A DNA stretch of 64,000 bases from Bdellovibrio sp047344985 (GTDB lineage Bacteria; Bdellovibrionota; Bdellovibrionia; Bdellovibrionales; Bdellovibrionaceae): positions 2,728,001 to 2,792,000 of the forward strand of contig NZ_CP178861.1 of assembly GCF_047344985.1 (NCBI RefSeq), in the 5' to 3' direction. The position numbers were made by a program, and so were the translations under genes. The notes under the pieces were generated by a model. It was not told the DNA's origin. It saw nothing but the letters and a program-made list of their open reading frames with translations, and did not search any database. This document shows, piece by piece, positions 34,971 through 43,179 of this stretch (position 1 is its first letter; each line of letters begins with the position of its first letter).

Positions 34971-35714
34971 CTATTCGTCGTCTTCAGAGTCAAACTTAAG
35001 ATCTAAGAAATCTAAAAGAGACGCATCTGCAGATTTAGGAATTTCCGGTGCGACACGATTGAGAATGCGACGCTGACGAGCCATCACATAAATCGATGGT
35101 CGATCAATGCGAAACTTACGCGGATTTGGCAGAACCGCGGCCATTAAAGAAGCTTGATAAGGATTTAAACTTTTTGCGGTCTTTTTAAAATACTTTTGCG
35201 AAGCCGCTTCAACGCCGTAAACGCCAGGTCCCAGCTCGATAACATTGAGATAAACTTCCATGATGCGCTCTTTAGGCCATACAAATTCTATCAGAACTGT
35301 GAAGTACGCCTCAAAACCTTTGCGAACCCAATCACGATACGGCCACAAGAAAACGTTCTTGGCTGTCTGTTGACTGATAGTGCTCGCCCCTTTTTTTCTT
35401 TTGTGGGTTTGATTGAACTTCATCGCTTTTTGAATGGCATCGTAATCAAAACCATTGTGATCAAAAAAACGATAGTCCTCAGCTTTAAGAACGGCTCTTT
35501 GTACAGAAGGAGAGATATCTTCGAGCGGCACCCAATCTTTGTCGATGCCGACAAATTTCTCAGCACCTAACGATTCAACAGAGCGAATAAGCATGAGTGG
35601 TGTTAACGGAACTGGGACGAAACGATAAAGCAAAACAAGGCCTATGCTGCTCACAAAAAAGAACAGCACTGCTTGCAATATCCATTTTCTTAAACGCGCC
35701 CAGTTTATTTTCAT
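34971..35714 (-). CDS. mtgA: Monofunctional peptidoglycan glycosyltransferase
   Basis: 247 residues from the ATG at 35714 (MKINWARLRKW), the standard MtgA N-terminus; starts at 35747 or 35783 are possible but unsupported. One membrane anchor (about 12-32), then the GT51 domain: 'AEDYRFFDHNGFDYDAIQKA' (catalytic Glu), 'KKGASTISQQTAKNVFL', 'KERIMEVYLNVIELG' and 'GVEAASQKYF'. It polymerises lipid II into glycan strands and has no transpeptidase domain. The C-terminal tail is acidic. Confidence 0.94.
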   Translation of the reverse strand: MKINWARLRKWILQAVLFFFVSSIGLVLLYRFVPVPLTPLMLIRSVESLGAEKFVGIDKDWVPLEDISPSVQRAVLKAEDYRFFDHNGFDYDAIQKAMKFNQTHKRKKGASTISQQTAKNVFLWPYRDWVRKGFEAYFTVLIEFVWPKERIMEVYLNVIELGPGVYGVEAASQKYFKKTAKSLNPYQASLMAAVLPNPRKFRIDRPSIYVMARQRRILNRVAPEIPKSADASLLDFLDLKFDSEDDE

Positions 35715-35829
35715 TGTTTTATTCCACAAGAGTCCTAGGAGTACCATATTTTTGGCAACACTTCCAGAAAGAAGCGGGGCCATCCTGCGCCCAAACCTCC
35801 TGGCCCACCCCTTGCTATAGGGGATACCA

Positions 35830-35863
35830 GGTGACGATTGTCACCGGCTCTTCGGGGGAAGAG
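35830..35863 (+). promoter_or_regulatory. Two consecutive hairpins in the 5' leader of a DUF4360 gene
   Basis: GGTGAC-GATT-GTCACC (35830-35845) is followed directly by CTCTTC-GGGG-GAAGAG (35848-35863), 19 bases before the ATG and just upstream of the AGGGGGAA ribosome site. Neither has a T-run. They may stabilise the mRNA or act as an operator; function not shown. Confidence 0.4.
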
Positions 35864-35881
35864 TGATTATAAGGGGGAATT

Positions 35882-36643
35882 ATGTGGCGAGGCTTCGCAC
35901 CATTCGTTGGTTTACTTTTATTTGTACTCTCTCAACATTCACAAGCACAAACACCTCCAGGTGTTCGAATTCAAAGCCTGCAAGCTGTGGGTAGCGGTTG
36001 TCCGGTGGGATCGTACAATGCGATGATTTCTCCTGATGGCCAGACTTTTTCCCTTCTTCTTGATAATTTTTCTGCGGCCTCGACAATGCAAAATCCGATT
36101 GTTCGTTTAAATTGTGAACTGAAAGTGAATTTCTTTGTTCCGCGCGGCTGGACGTTCGCGGTTTTATCTGCGGATTACCGCGGTTACGCCTACTCTGAAG
36201 TCGGCACAACTGTGATGCATCAAGCTCTCTACTCGTTTGATGGCAGCAAGCCCCGCAACGAAAGACCAGGCTATGAAAACGGTGGCACTTACAACTTCCG
36301 TTTGCAAGAGTTCCGCGGTCCTTACAATGATAACTACTACATTCATCACGACATTGATCCGCGTGTCGCACCTTGGGCTCCTTGCAGCAACCAAGAAAAT
36401 CAATCGCTCTTTATCACGACATACTTAATGGCAAGAAATCTGAATTTGTCGTCACTGGTTCAAGCGCAAATCACTTTGGACAGTATCGATGGCCAAGTGC
36501 AATCGCAAAAATACAAACTCGCATGGAGACAATGTGCCCCTTCATCAGGTGGTTCACGTCCTCCCGTGCAAGAGCCTGGCAATCCGCGCCCAGGTCCGAA
36601 TCCAAACCCAGGAAGACCTCCACGTTTTCCAGGTGGCCGATAA
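35882..36643 (+). CDS. Secreted DUF4360 protein with Pro-rich tail
   Basis: 253 residues. A signal peptide (1-22, ending SQAQ) precedes a DUF4360 domain: 'GSGCPVGSYNAMISPDGQTFSLLLDNF', 'CELKVNFFVPRGWTFAVLSADYRGYA', 'FRGPYNDNYY' and a closing 'WRQC'. Cysteines are conserved with the next gene product. A 35-residue Pro/Gly/Arg/Asn tail, absent from the paralogue, ends the protein. DUF4360 members are exported proteins known mainly from fungi and some bacteria; function unknown. Strong AGGGGG ribosome site. Confidence 0.88.
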   Translation: MWRGFAPFVGLLLFVLSQHSQAQTPPGVRIQSLQAVGSGCPVGSYNAMISPDGQTFSLLLDNFSAASTMQNPIVRLNCELKVNFFVPRGWTFAVLSADYRGYAYSEVGTTVMHQALYSFDGSKPRNERPGYENGGTYNFRLQEFRGPYNDNYYIHHDIDPRVAPWAPCSNQENQSLFITTYLMARNLNLSSLVQAQITLDSIDGQVQSQKYKLAWRQCAPSSGGSRPPVQEPGNPRPGPNPNPGRPPRFPGGR

Positions 36644-36704
36644 AAACTAAAATTCAAATTTTAAAAAACAATTTAAGGAAAAAACAAAACCAAAAGGGGG
36701 AACC

Positions 36705-37298
36705 ATGAAATCGAAACTATTACTAATGCTCGTTGGTGTGATGTCGGCTCTGAGCCTTGAAGCACAAGCTCAAGTAAGCTTAGGAGATCCAGCTTACGGT
36801 GGTACAGGCTGTCCTGCAGGATCGGCGAGTGTCACTTTGAGTCCGGATCAAACGGCACTCAGCATCCTTTTTGACAACTACGTTGCGGAAGCTGGCGGCG
36901 GACGTCGTGTGGATCGCAAATCTTGCAACATCTCTATTCCAGTGAGAGTGCCACAAGGTTACAGTGTGTCCGTTTTCCAAGTGGACTATCGCGGATTCAA
37001 CTCTGTTCCTCGTGGTGGACAAGCGCGCTTTGACGCTGAATACTTCTGGGCTGGTGCTCGTGGTCCTCGCGTTTCAAGAACTTTCGTTGGACCTTACAAC
37101 GATGTTTACACTTTGACTGACAATCTTATCGCAAGTGCCGTTGTTTGGACTCCTTGCGGAGAGAGCGTGAACCTTCGCGTAAACACTTCGATGATGGCGC
37201 AAACAAATCCACGCGGCGAGCAAACTTTGGCGACAGTGGATAGCGCGGATATTACTTCCGGCGTGATCTACCATCTTCAATGGAGACGTTGCAGATAG
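36705..37298 (+). CDS. Secreted DUF4360 protein, paralogue of the upstream gene
   Basis: 197 residues with signal peptide (1-22, LEAQAQ). It shares with the upstream gene 'GGTGCPAGSASVTLSPDQTALSILFDNY', 'VPQGYSVSVFQVDYRGF', 'TFVGPYNDVY', 'WTPCG' and the terminal 'LQWRRC'. It lacks the Pro-rich tail. AAAAGGGGGAA precedes the ATG. The 61-base gap between the two genes and their common strand suggest one transcript and a tandem duplication. Confidence 0.88.
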   Translation: MKSKLLLMLVGVMSALSLEAQAQVSLGDPAYGGTGCPAGSASVTLSPDQTALSILFDNYVAEAGGGRRVDRKSCNISIPVRVPQGYSVSVFQVDYRGFNSVPRGGQARFDAEYFWAGARGPRVSRTFVGPYNDVYTLTDNLIASAVVWTPCGESVNLRVNTSMMAQTNPRGEQTLATVDSADITSGVIYHLQWRRCR

Positions 37299-37325
37299 TT
37301 TGACTTAAAGCACCGGGCTTCTCAG

Positions 37326-37374
37326 GCAAAAGTAGATGTTTTCCATTCAAAAATGCGTTAACATCTACTTTTGC
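37326..37374 (+). promoter_or_regulatory. 15-bp perfect inverted repeat upstream of a hypothetical gene
   Basis: GCAAAAGTAGATGTT (37326-37340) and AACATCTACTTTTGC (37360-37374) are exact reverse complements around a 19-base loop. It lies 28 bases after the DUF4360 stop and ends 21 bases before the next ATG. There is no poly-T tail, so it is either a strong mRNA hairpin (3' end protection) or an operator. Confidence 0.55.
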
Positions 37375-37394
37375 ATATTAACAGGAGTCCGCTG

Positions 37395-37886
37395 ATGTCC
37401 CAACAGTCCGCCCACCACTCAAAAGCCCTTCAAGTTCGTCAAGCCCTTTGGGCCCTGCAAAAAGAAGTTCTTAATTCTCTTAAAGAAGAGTTCGATCGCG
37501 AAGTGGGTTATCAAGCAGCTCCGACTGAGTGGTTCCAAGTTTTGATGACGGCAGAAAGATATATTTGGCTTCGTGAATTGACTTCTTTGATGGCCGACAT
37601 TGATATCATGACGGAACTTGAATTTATCACAGACCAACATGCGAGCACGGCACGTTCTGAAATCGAAAGACTTTTGTTTGACCAAAATGCCACTGACGCG
37701 AACAGCTTTGCAAAACAATATAATGCCCTTTTGATGTCGGGGGCTTCGCTGTTGCCTTTGCACTCGCAATTGCGTGCAACTTTGCAACATCTGCCTCAAG
37801 CTGAAATCGCCAAAGATCAAGCGGCGGCAGAAAGAAAAAGCTGGCAAGAAGAACATCGCCATCAAGCCCGTAAGAAACGAAACTAA
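37395..37886 (+). CDS. Helical cytoplasmic protein of unknown function
   Basis: 163 residues from the ATG at 37395, which has AGGAG 7 bases upstream; a start at 37371 would fall inside the inverted repeat. The protein is almost entirely alpha-helical and charged, with no cysteine and a basic tail (HRHQARKKRN). 'EWFQVLMTAERYIWLRELTSLMADID' is the best-defined block. I do not recognise a named family. Confidence 0.7.
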   Translation: MSQQSAHHSKALQVRQALWALQKEVLNSLKEEFDREVGYQAAPTEWFQVLMTAERYIWLRELTSLMADIDIMTELEFITDQHASTARSEIERLLFDQNATDANSFAKQYNALLMSGASLLPLHSQLRATLQHLPQAEIAKDQAAAERKSWQEEHRHQARKKRN

Positions 37887-37961
37887 AGTTTTATTCTAAA
37901 AAACAGCTCCCCGGTGATTCCTTCAAGGATTATTATTGCAATGAAGACTTGGAGGATCACC

Positions 37962-38048
37962 ATGTTCAGAAATCAATTCCTGACTTCCCTCTTGGTCGGT
38001 GGAAGCCTCATTATCCTTATTGTTCTCGGAAATATCGCAGGACTTTGA
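37962..38048 (+). CDS. 28-residue single-helix membrane peptide
   Basis: ATG at 37962 with TTGGAGG about 7 bases upstream; stop TGA at 38046-38048. The peptide MFRNQFLTS-LLVGG... has a short polar/basic start and one hydrophobic stretch ('LIILIVLGNIAGL'), giving a single transmembrane helix. A perfect ribosome site plus a membrane-helix sequence makes translation plausible. It could be a small membrane regulator or a toxin-like peptide; no antitoxin is visible. Confidence 0.5.
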   Translation: MFRNQFLTSLLVGGSLIILIVLGNIAGL

Positions 38049-38125
38049 ACAGAAGTACTTTGTGTAAAGACAAAGCTGTCACCGTCGTAACATTCCAGAT
38101 CCTTTCTCTATGCTAAGATGATGTT

Positions 38126-38980
38126 ATGGCCCGAACTCTGTTATTTATCTTTCTTCTGCTACTTGCTCAGATTTCTTCGGCGCAAAATTCCCGGTTAAGA
38201 ATTTTGACGGAGAACTGGCCTCCTGTTACTTACGAAAAATCCGGCGCTCCTCAAGGGATGGCGGTCGAACTCACTCAGCTTTTGCAAAAACGCATGAACT
38301 CGAATGACGCGATTGAAGTCGTGCCTTGGCCTCGTGGTTATCAAATGGTTAAAACAAAACCGAATGTTCTTCTGTTCACCATGACACGCACTCCGGAAAG
38401 AGAAAAACTTTTTACTTTATTAGGTCCGATCGCCAATGGCGAAATCGCCCTTTACACACGCCGCTCTTTTCCGATGGAAATCCATAGTCTGGATGAGATC
38501 AGAGAAAAATTCACGGTCGGTGTTCACCGAGGAACCGTCTTTCAAAAAACTTTGGAAGAGTATGATTTCAAAAAAATAGTTCCTGTGAACTCTCCTATTA
38601 ACAATTTAAAAATGTTGATGGCGGGACGCCTGGATTTTATATGCGAAGATGCTCTAGTGATAAAAGAACTCTTGAAAGAAGCTGGATATCCTGCAGATGC
38701 TTCGTATAAGGCATTTTCTCTCCTAAAGAAGAGCTCCCTTTATTTCGCCTTCTCTCGTGGCACTTCAAAAGAAACGGTAGAGAAATGGCAAAAAGCGTTT
38801 ACTGAAGTTAAAAAAAATGGAGAGTTTAAAACTCTCCATCAAAAGTGGTTCGGAAACCATCCTGTTCCTATGGATGTTGTAGTGATCAATCCTCCAGATG
38901 AGTTTCTGTTTCCTGAAATGCCTGCAAGAAAATCTCTTTCGGCTGGGCTCCTGAAATTCCTATTTCCCGATTCAGAATAA
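38126..38980 (+). CDS. Periplasmic solute-binding protein, SBP_bac_3 type
   Basis: 284 residues with signal peptide (1-19, ISSAQ). 'LRILTENWPPVTYEKSGAPQGMAVELTQLLQKRM', 'TMTRTPEREKLFTLLGPI' and 'GRLDFICEDALVIKELL' follow the family-3 binding-protein plan. It is an orphan without ABC partners. Its last 95 bases overlap the convergent DsbA-like gene. Confidence 0.85.
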   Translation: MARTLLFIFLLLLAQISSAQNSRLRILTENWPPVTYEKSGAPQGMAVELTQLLQKRMNSNDAIEVVPWPRGYQMVKTKPNVLLFTMTRTPEREKLFTLLGPIANGEIALYTRRSFPMEIHSLDEIREKFTVGVHRGTVFQKTLEEYDFKKIVPVNSPINNLKMLMAGRLDFICEDALVIKELLKEAGYPADASYKAFSLLKKSSLYFAFSRGTSKETVEKWQKAFTEVKKNGEFKTLHQKWFGNHPVPMDVVVINPPDEFLFPEMPARKSLSAGLLKFLFPDSE

Positions 38981-39536
38981 AAAACGGTACACCGCTGACG
39001 CCCAGGTTGTAAGTCTCTTCAATAAGATTTTGCACTTCTTGAGTACCTTGAGAACTCTTTAAAAATTCTTCGACCTTTTGCGGTTCGTAACCAGCACGAC
39101 TCATCACGATTTTTAGATTTTCTATTTTTGAAAGGTCTTCGCCCTTCACAAAGTAAGCATCGTAAATGGCTGTTGTAACTTCGACTTGTTTTCCATCTTG
39201 GGTCGCCCACCAGATAAGACGATGACAATCAAACGTGTTGATATGCACGTGCATCTTTTCAAAATGGATTTCTGTGCCGGCGGCTTTCGCGGCTTTTTGT
39301 ACCATCTCTTCTGCGGCTTGAAAGCGGCTGTCACTGCCAAATTTCTTTTTTAAGTATTCAGAACGTGAGACACCTTCGCGTGGAGTGGAAGCATCCAATT
39401 GAAACGGTAAAAATCGCACCTCAATGTCAAATTCACTGCGACTTTGAGCGACGGCATCCAAGAGGCTTTTCTTCCCGACAAAACACCATGGGCACACAAT
39501 GTCGACAACGGCTTCCACGACAATTTTCTTTTTCAT
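38886..39536 (-). CDS. DsbA-family/FrnE-like thiol oxidoreductase
   Basis: 216 residues from the ATG at 39536 (GAGAGGTGA upstream). The active-site CPWC is at C15-C18 ('DIVCPWCFVGKK'), with a cis-Pro region 'LGVSGVPFFIL' and 'GAQPKEIFLQAF' near the end, as in the FrnE/DsbA-like branch. No signal peptide, so cytoplasmic. Its 3' end overlaps the binding-protein gene by 95 bases. Only 30 bases separate its start from the divergent FUSC-type gene. Confidence 0.92.
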   Translation of the reverse strand: MKKKIVVEAVVDIVCPWCFVGKKSLLDAVAQSRSEFDIEVRFLPFQLDASTPREGVSRSEYLKKKFGSDSRFQAAEEMVQKAAKAAGTEIHFEKMHVHINTFDCHRLIWWATQDGKQVEVTTAIYDAYFVKGEDLSKIENLKIVMSRAGYEPQKVEEFLKSSQGTQEVQNLIEETYNLGVSGVPFFILNREIGISGAQPKEIFLQAFQETETHLED

Positions 39537-39551
39537 ATTCACCTCTCCCTT

Positions 39552-39557
39552 ATTATA
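39552..39557 (-). promoter_or_regulatory. Consensus -10 box in a 30-bp divergent intergenic region
   Basis: On the minus strand TATAAT lies 16 bases before the DsbA-like ATG. The leader would be very short. The whole divergent promoter region is only 30 bp, so the opposite promoter must lie inside the DsbA-like gene. Confidence 0.35.
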
Positions 39558-39566
39558 CTCAAACAT

Positions 39567-40610
39567 ATGAGTTTACGCCATCATCTCCAAGAGGCACTTA
39601 AAATTAATCCCGTTCCTTCTCCATGGCCGCGCATGGTGGTGTGTGCATTTGCGACAGGTTTTCCCTTAGTCATTGGCGCTCTTTTAGGGCAATTGCCTTT
39701 GTCTATTTTCGGAGCTTTAGTCGGGTTTTTATTGGTGCTCAACGATCATTTGGGGACCTTGGGACATCGTCTTTGGGTGATCACGCTGACGTTTTTATTT
39801 TTATTAGGCGGACTTCTTATCGGCGTTCTTACCGGAGATCACAGATCCTTGATGATTCCCATTTTACTAGCGATCACTTACTGGATGGGTCTTATGGGCG
39901 GCGAAGGAGCCGAGCTTGAGCGAGCCGTTCTCTTTGGCACATTTCAAATTTTAGCAGGAGCTTATTCCATCGCGATCAAAAAATATTTTGCGGCGGCTTT
40001 GGCTTACGCGTTTTTGGGATATCTTTGTGTTGTACTTTTTTTATCACTCTTAGTTTTTCTTCGTCGTCACAATCCCAATCCCTTTGCACGACTGCGCACC
40101 AAGCTTAAAGAGTCCTTTATGCAAGAAAAACGTCGGCATCTGTATGCGTTTAGTTATAGCCTGAGTGTTTTAATAACTTTGATTATCGTCGACTATTTCA
40201 AAATCGATCATGGCTATTGGGCGGTCGGTACTGTGCTGATCATCATGAGACCTGATGCAAAACAAAGTATTTACAGAAACGTGCAAAGATTTTTTGGAAC
40301 TTTGATTGGTGTTCTTGTCGCCGAAGGACTTATTCTTACCATCCACTCACCGTGGCTTGCGATTCTTGTTTTAACAGTGATTAGCTTTTGGGGTCCTTGG
40401 GCTTTAAGTCGCAGTTATTGGCTCGGCTCTGCCGTGGTCGTTATCATGCTGCTGCTGATTCTAGACCTTCCCAGCATTGAGCACGGTGACACTCACACAC
40501 CGCTTTTGCGTTTACAAGCCACTGGTCTTGGCTGTCTGTTAAGTCTTTTGGGAGTCATTTTTGCGAACCCCCAATTTCTTTGGAGAGACAGCCCGCCTCC
40601 CCGCGAATAA
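39567..40610 (+). CDS. FUSC-like integral membrane protein (possible exporter)
   Basis: 347 residues from the ATG at 39567; a frame from 39444 would run through the divergent gene's start region. Two blocks of hydrophobic helices (about 15-175 and 200-335) flank a basic cytoplasmic loop. 'DHGYWAVGTVLIIMRPDAKQS' followed by 'RFFGTLIGVLVA' is the FUSC/aromatic-acid-exporter (YccS/AaeB-like) signature. Substrate unknown. Convergent with aspA, whose stop is adjacent. Confidence 0.85.
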   Translation: MSLRHHLQEALKINPVPSPWPRMVVCAFATGFPLVIGALLGQLPLSIFGALVGFLLVLNDHLGTLGHRLWVITLTFLFLLGGLLIGVLTGDHRSLMIPILLAITYWMGLMGGEGAELERAVLFGTFQILAGAYSIAIKKYFAAALAYAFLGYLCVVLFLSLLVFLRRHNPNPFARLRTKLKESFMQEKRRHLYAFSYSLSVLITLIIVDYFKIDHGYWAVGTVLIIMRPDAKQSIYRNVQRFFGTLIGVLVAEGLILTIHSPWLAILVLTVISFWGPWALSRSYWLGSAVVVIMLLLILDLPSIEHGDTHTPLLRLQATGLGCLLSLLGVIFANPQFLWRDSPPPRE

Positions 40611-42032
40611 TTATTTATTTAATTTTCCCATGTATTTTGGATTGAGCAGGTTCTCGATGGAGAAAATCTCATCGAGCTGCGCCTGAGTGACAACGCCCCT
40701 TTCAAGAGCCACGTCAGCGACACTTCTTCCTGTCTCTGCACAAATTTTACCAATCTTGTCACCTTCCTCATGTCCGATCAAAGGATCAAGGAATGTGACG
40801 ATACCGATGCTATTCATCACGTAATCGCGACAGCGCTCAACGTTGGCCGTAATACCTTTAACGCATTTGTTTTGCAAAGTCGTGCACGCGTGCGTGAGAA
40901 GATCCAAAGATTCAAACATGCTTGAAGCAATCACGGGCTCCATCACATTGAGTTGCAACTGCCCGGCCTCCGCCGCTAAGGTGATGGCTAAATCGTTTCC
41001 GATAATTTTAAAAGAGACTTGATTCACAACTTCAGGAATCACCGGATTTACTTTGGCAGGCATGATGGAAGAGCCTGCTTGCATCTCTGGCAGATTGATT
41101 TCTTTAAGACCCGCGCGAGGACCTGAGCTTAGTAAACGCAAGTCATTGCAAATTTTAGAAAGCTTCACAGCCGTACGTTTCAACGCACCAGAAATAATAA
41201 TATAAGCGCCACAGTCACTTGTTGCCTCAATCAAATCTTCGGATTGCTCAAACGGATAGCCTGTGACTTCGGCAAGTTTTTGCACCGCTAAAGGCGCGTA
41301 TCCCGGAGGAGCATTGATGCCCGTTCCGATAGCCGTGGCACCCAAGTTTACTTCAAGAATTAATTTTTGCACGTTTTTAATAAGGCGACTGTCTTCTTTT
41401 AGAAGTGTTGCAAAAGCATTGAACTCTTGGCCGAGTGACATCGGAACCGCGTCTTGCAATTGCGTGCGACCCATCTTAAGAACGTTCTTAAATTCTTTAC
41501 CTTTGTTTTCAAAAGTCACTGCCAGTTCATCAATAGCTTTAACTGCGACATTGATGTGCTCATAAAGGCTCACACGAAATGCTGTCGGATAAGCGTCGTT
41601 CGTGGATTGGCATTTGTTCACGTGATCGTTGGGATTGATAACAGAATAACTGCCCTTTGGAATTCCACGTTTTTCCAAAGCGATATTGGCAATCACTTCG
41701 TTCGCATTCATATTGACCGAAGTTCCTGCTCCCCCTTGATAGACGTCGGAAGGAAATTGCGAAGCCCATTTTTTTGGATCTTGTAAGATCACGTCGCAAG
41801 CTTCGACGATGGATTGTGCAATATCTTTCGGGATCGTACCAAGTTCGCCATTGGCAAGAGCTGTTGCTTTTTTTACTAACGCCAATCCCCGGACGAAGAA
41901 CGCACTGTCGCCAATGGTTTTTCCAGAAATCTGAAAGTTTTCAATCGCGCGCACGGTGTGCACACCGTAGTAGGCGTCAGCGGGAACATTTTTTTCACCT
42001 AAAAGATCTTTTTCAACGCGGAATTTTTGCAT
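40611..42032 (-). CDS. aspA: Aspartate ammonia-lyase
   Basis: 473 residues, the usual size. The fumarase/aspartase signature 'GSSIMPAKVNP' is present, with 'GRTQLQDAVPMSLGQEF', 'STNDAYPTAFR' and 'TSVNMNANEVIANIA'. It deaminates L-aspartate to fumarate. 'TIGDSAFF', 'YYGVHTVRAIENF' and the lack of the fumarase-specific variants favour aspartase. GAGGA ribosome site. An amino-acid-consuming predator would use it to feed the TCA cycle. Confidence 0.95.
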   Translation of the reverse strand: MQKFRVEKDLLGEKNVPADAYYGVHTVRAIENFQISGKTIGDSAFFVRGLALVKKATALANGELGTIPKDIAQSIVEACDVILQDPKKWASQFPSDVYQGGAGTSVNMNANEVIANIALEKRGIPKGSYSVINPNDHVNKCQSTNDAYPTAFRVSLYEHINVAVKAIDELAVTFENKGKEFKNVLKMGRTQLQDAVPMSLGQEFNAFATLLKEDSRLIKNVQKLILEVNLGATAIGTGINAPPGYAPLAVQKLAEVTGYPFEQSEDLIEATSDCGAYIIISGALKRTAVKLSKICNDLRLLSSGPRAGLKEINLPEMQAGSSIMPAKVNPVIPEVVNQVSFKIIGNDLAITLAAEAGQLQLNVMEPVIASSMFESLDLLTHACTTLQNKCVKGITANVERCRDYVMNSIGIVTFLDPLIGHEEGDKIGKICAETGRSVADVALERGVVTQAQLDEIFSIENLLNPKYMGKLNK

Positions 42033-42041
42033 AAGTCCTCT

Positions 42042-43073
42042 TTAATTATTTAACTTCAAAATTTCACCGTGCTTTAAAACACGGAAAGCTTCGGCACTGA
42101 GATTTTCTTTTTCTAAAGCTTTTTTCAAATCTTCTGGCGGTGCTGCCATCGCTTCATCGGATAAACGGAATGTGCCCCAATGAACGCCGATGGAAAGTTT
42201 GGATTCTAAATCTTTATGAATTTTTACGGCTTCTTCGGGATCGACGTGTTGCTTTTTCATAAACCAACGAGGCTCGTAAGCTCCGATGGGAATGAGTGCT
42301 AGGTCCACGGCTCCTAATTTTTTGCGAATATCAGCAAAGTCTTGCGAGTATCCCGTATCACCCGTGTAAAGAGCTTTGAGATTTTTTCCTTGTATGTGCC
42401 AACCGCCCCAAAGAGTTTTGTTCGTGTCAAAAAGATTGCGCTGACTCCAGTGCTGGGCAGGCGTGAGTGTCAGTGTCAGATTTTTGAAGGCAACCTGATC
42501 CCACCAGTCCACTTCTTTGACGTTTTTAATTCCTTCCGAATTCAAAAGCGCTTCATCACCTAAAGGCACAAGAAATAAAGTATTCCCGTCTCGCTTTGCA
42601 AGTTCGCGCAATGTTGGAAGATCCAAGTGATCGTAATGCGCGTGAGAAATCACGACGACATCAATTGCGGGAAGATCGGCAATTTCAAAAGGCAGTGACG
42701 TGAGACGTTTGGGACCCAGAAAACTTACCGGAGACACGCGCTCAGAGAACACCGGATCCATCAAAATATTGACGCCTTCAATTTGCAAAAGCGACGTCGC
42801 ATGTCCCACCCATGTTAAAGTGTTTTCATGGCGATTGTTGCGTAAATAATTTGTATCCGTTTTTAAAACGACGGGTTGAAACGGCGGCTCTGGAGGCTTT
42901 GAGTCTGTCAGGCGCGCCCACTGCCACTTCCAAAAGTTCGCTTTGGGAGAATTATCGTAGTTATTATAAAAACGATTTTCTCCACGATGAGGCTTTTTCG
43001 GATCGTAATAACGATAGCTTTGACAGCCCGAAAAAAGCAGCAATCCTGTGGTCGCAATGAGGGTCCATTTCAT
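42042..43073 (-). CDS. Metallo-beta-lactamase-fold lipoprotein (UlaG/NAPE-PLD-like)
   Basis: 343 residues from the ATG at 43073, chosen because it gives a lipoprotein signal (LLFSGC, lipidated Cys17); a frame from 43277 would overlap the divergent gene. 'TWVGHATSLLQIEGVNILMDPVFS', 'ISHAHYDHLDLPTL' (HxHxDH), 'LYTGDTGYSQDF' and 'GVHWGTFRLS' match the NAPE-PLD/UlaG branch of the MBL superfamily, phosphodiesterases acting on lipid or sugar substrates. Only 9 bases from aspA, so possibly co-transcribed. Confidence 0.88.
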   Translation of the reverse strand: MKWTLIATTGLLLFSGCQSYRYYDPKKPHRGENRFYNNYDNSPKANFWKWQWARLTDSKPPEPPFQPVVLKTDTNYLRNNRHENTLTWVGHATSLLQIEGVNILMDPVFSERVSPVSFLGPKRLTSLPFEIADLPAIDVVVISHAHYDHLDLPTLRELAKRDGNTLFLVPLGDEALLNSEGIKNVKEVDWWDQVAFKNLTLTLTPAQHWSQRNLFDTNKTLWGGWHIQGKNLKALYTGDTGYSQDFADIRKKLGAVDLALIPIGAYEPRWFMKKQHVDPEEAVKIHKDLESKLSIGVHWGTFRLSDEAMAAPPEDLKKALEKENLSAEAFRVLKHGEILKLNN

Positions 43074-43179
43074 CTGAGCAGATTCGCATTGAGCCTCTGC
43101 TCTAGGCAAGAAAGATGTTGCCTTGCGCGCCATGAAATAATAGGACTGATCTCTGACATCTCTCACAAGGAAAACACCC

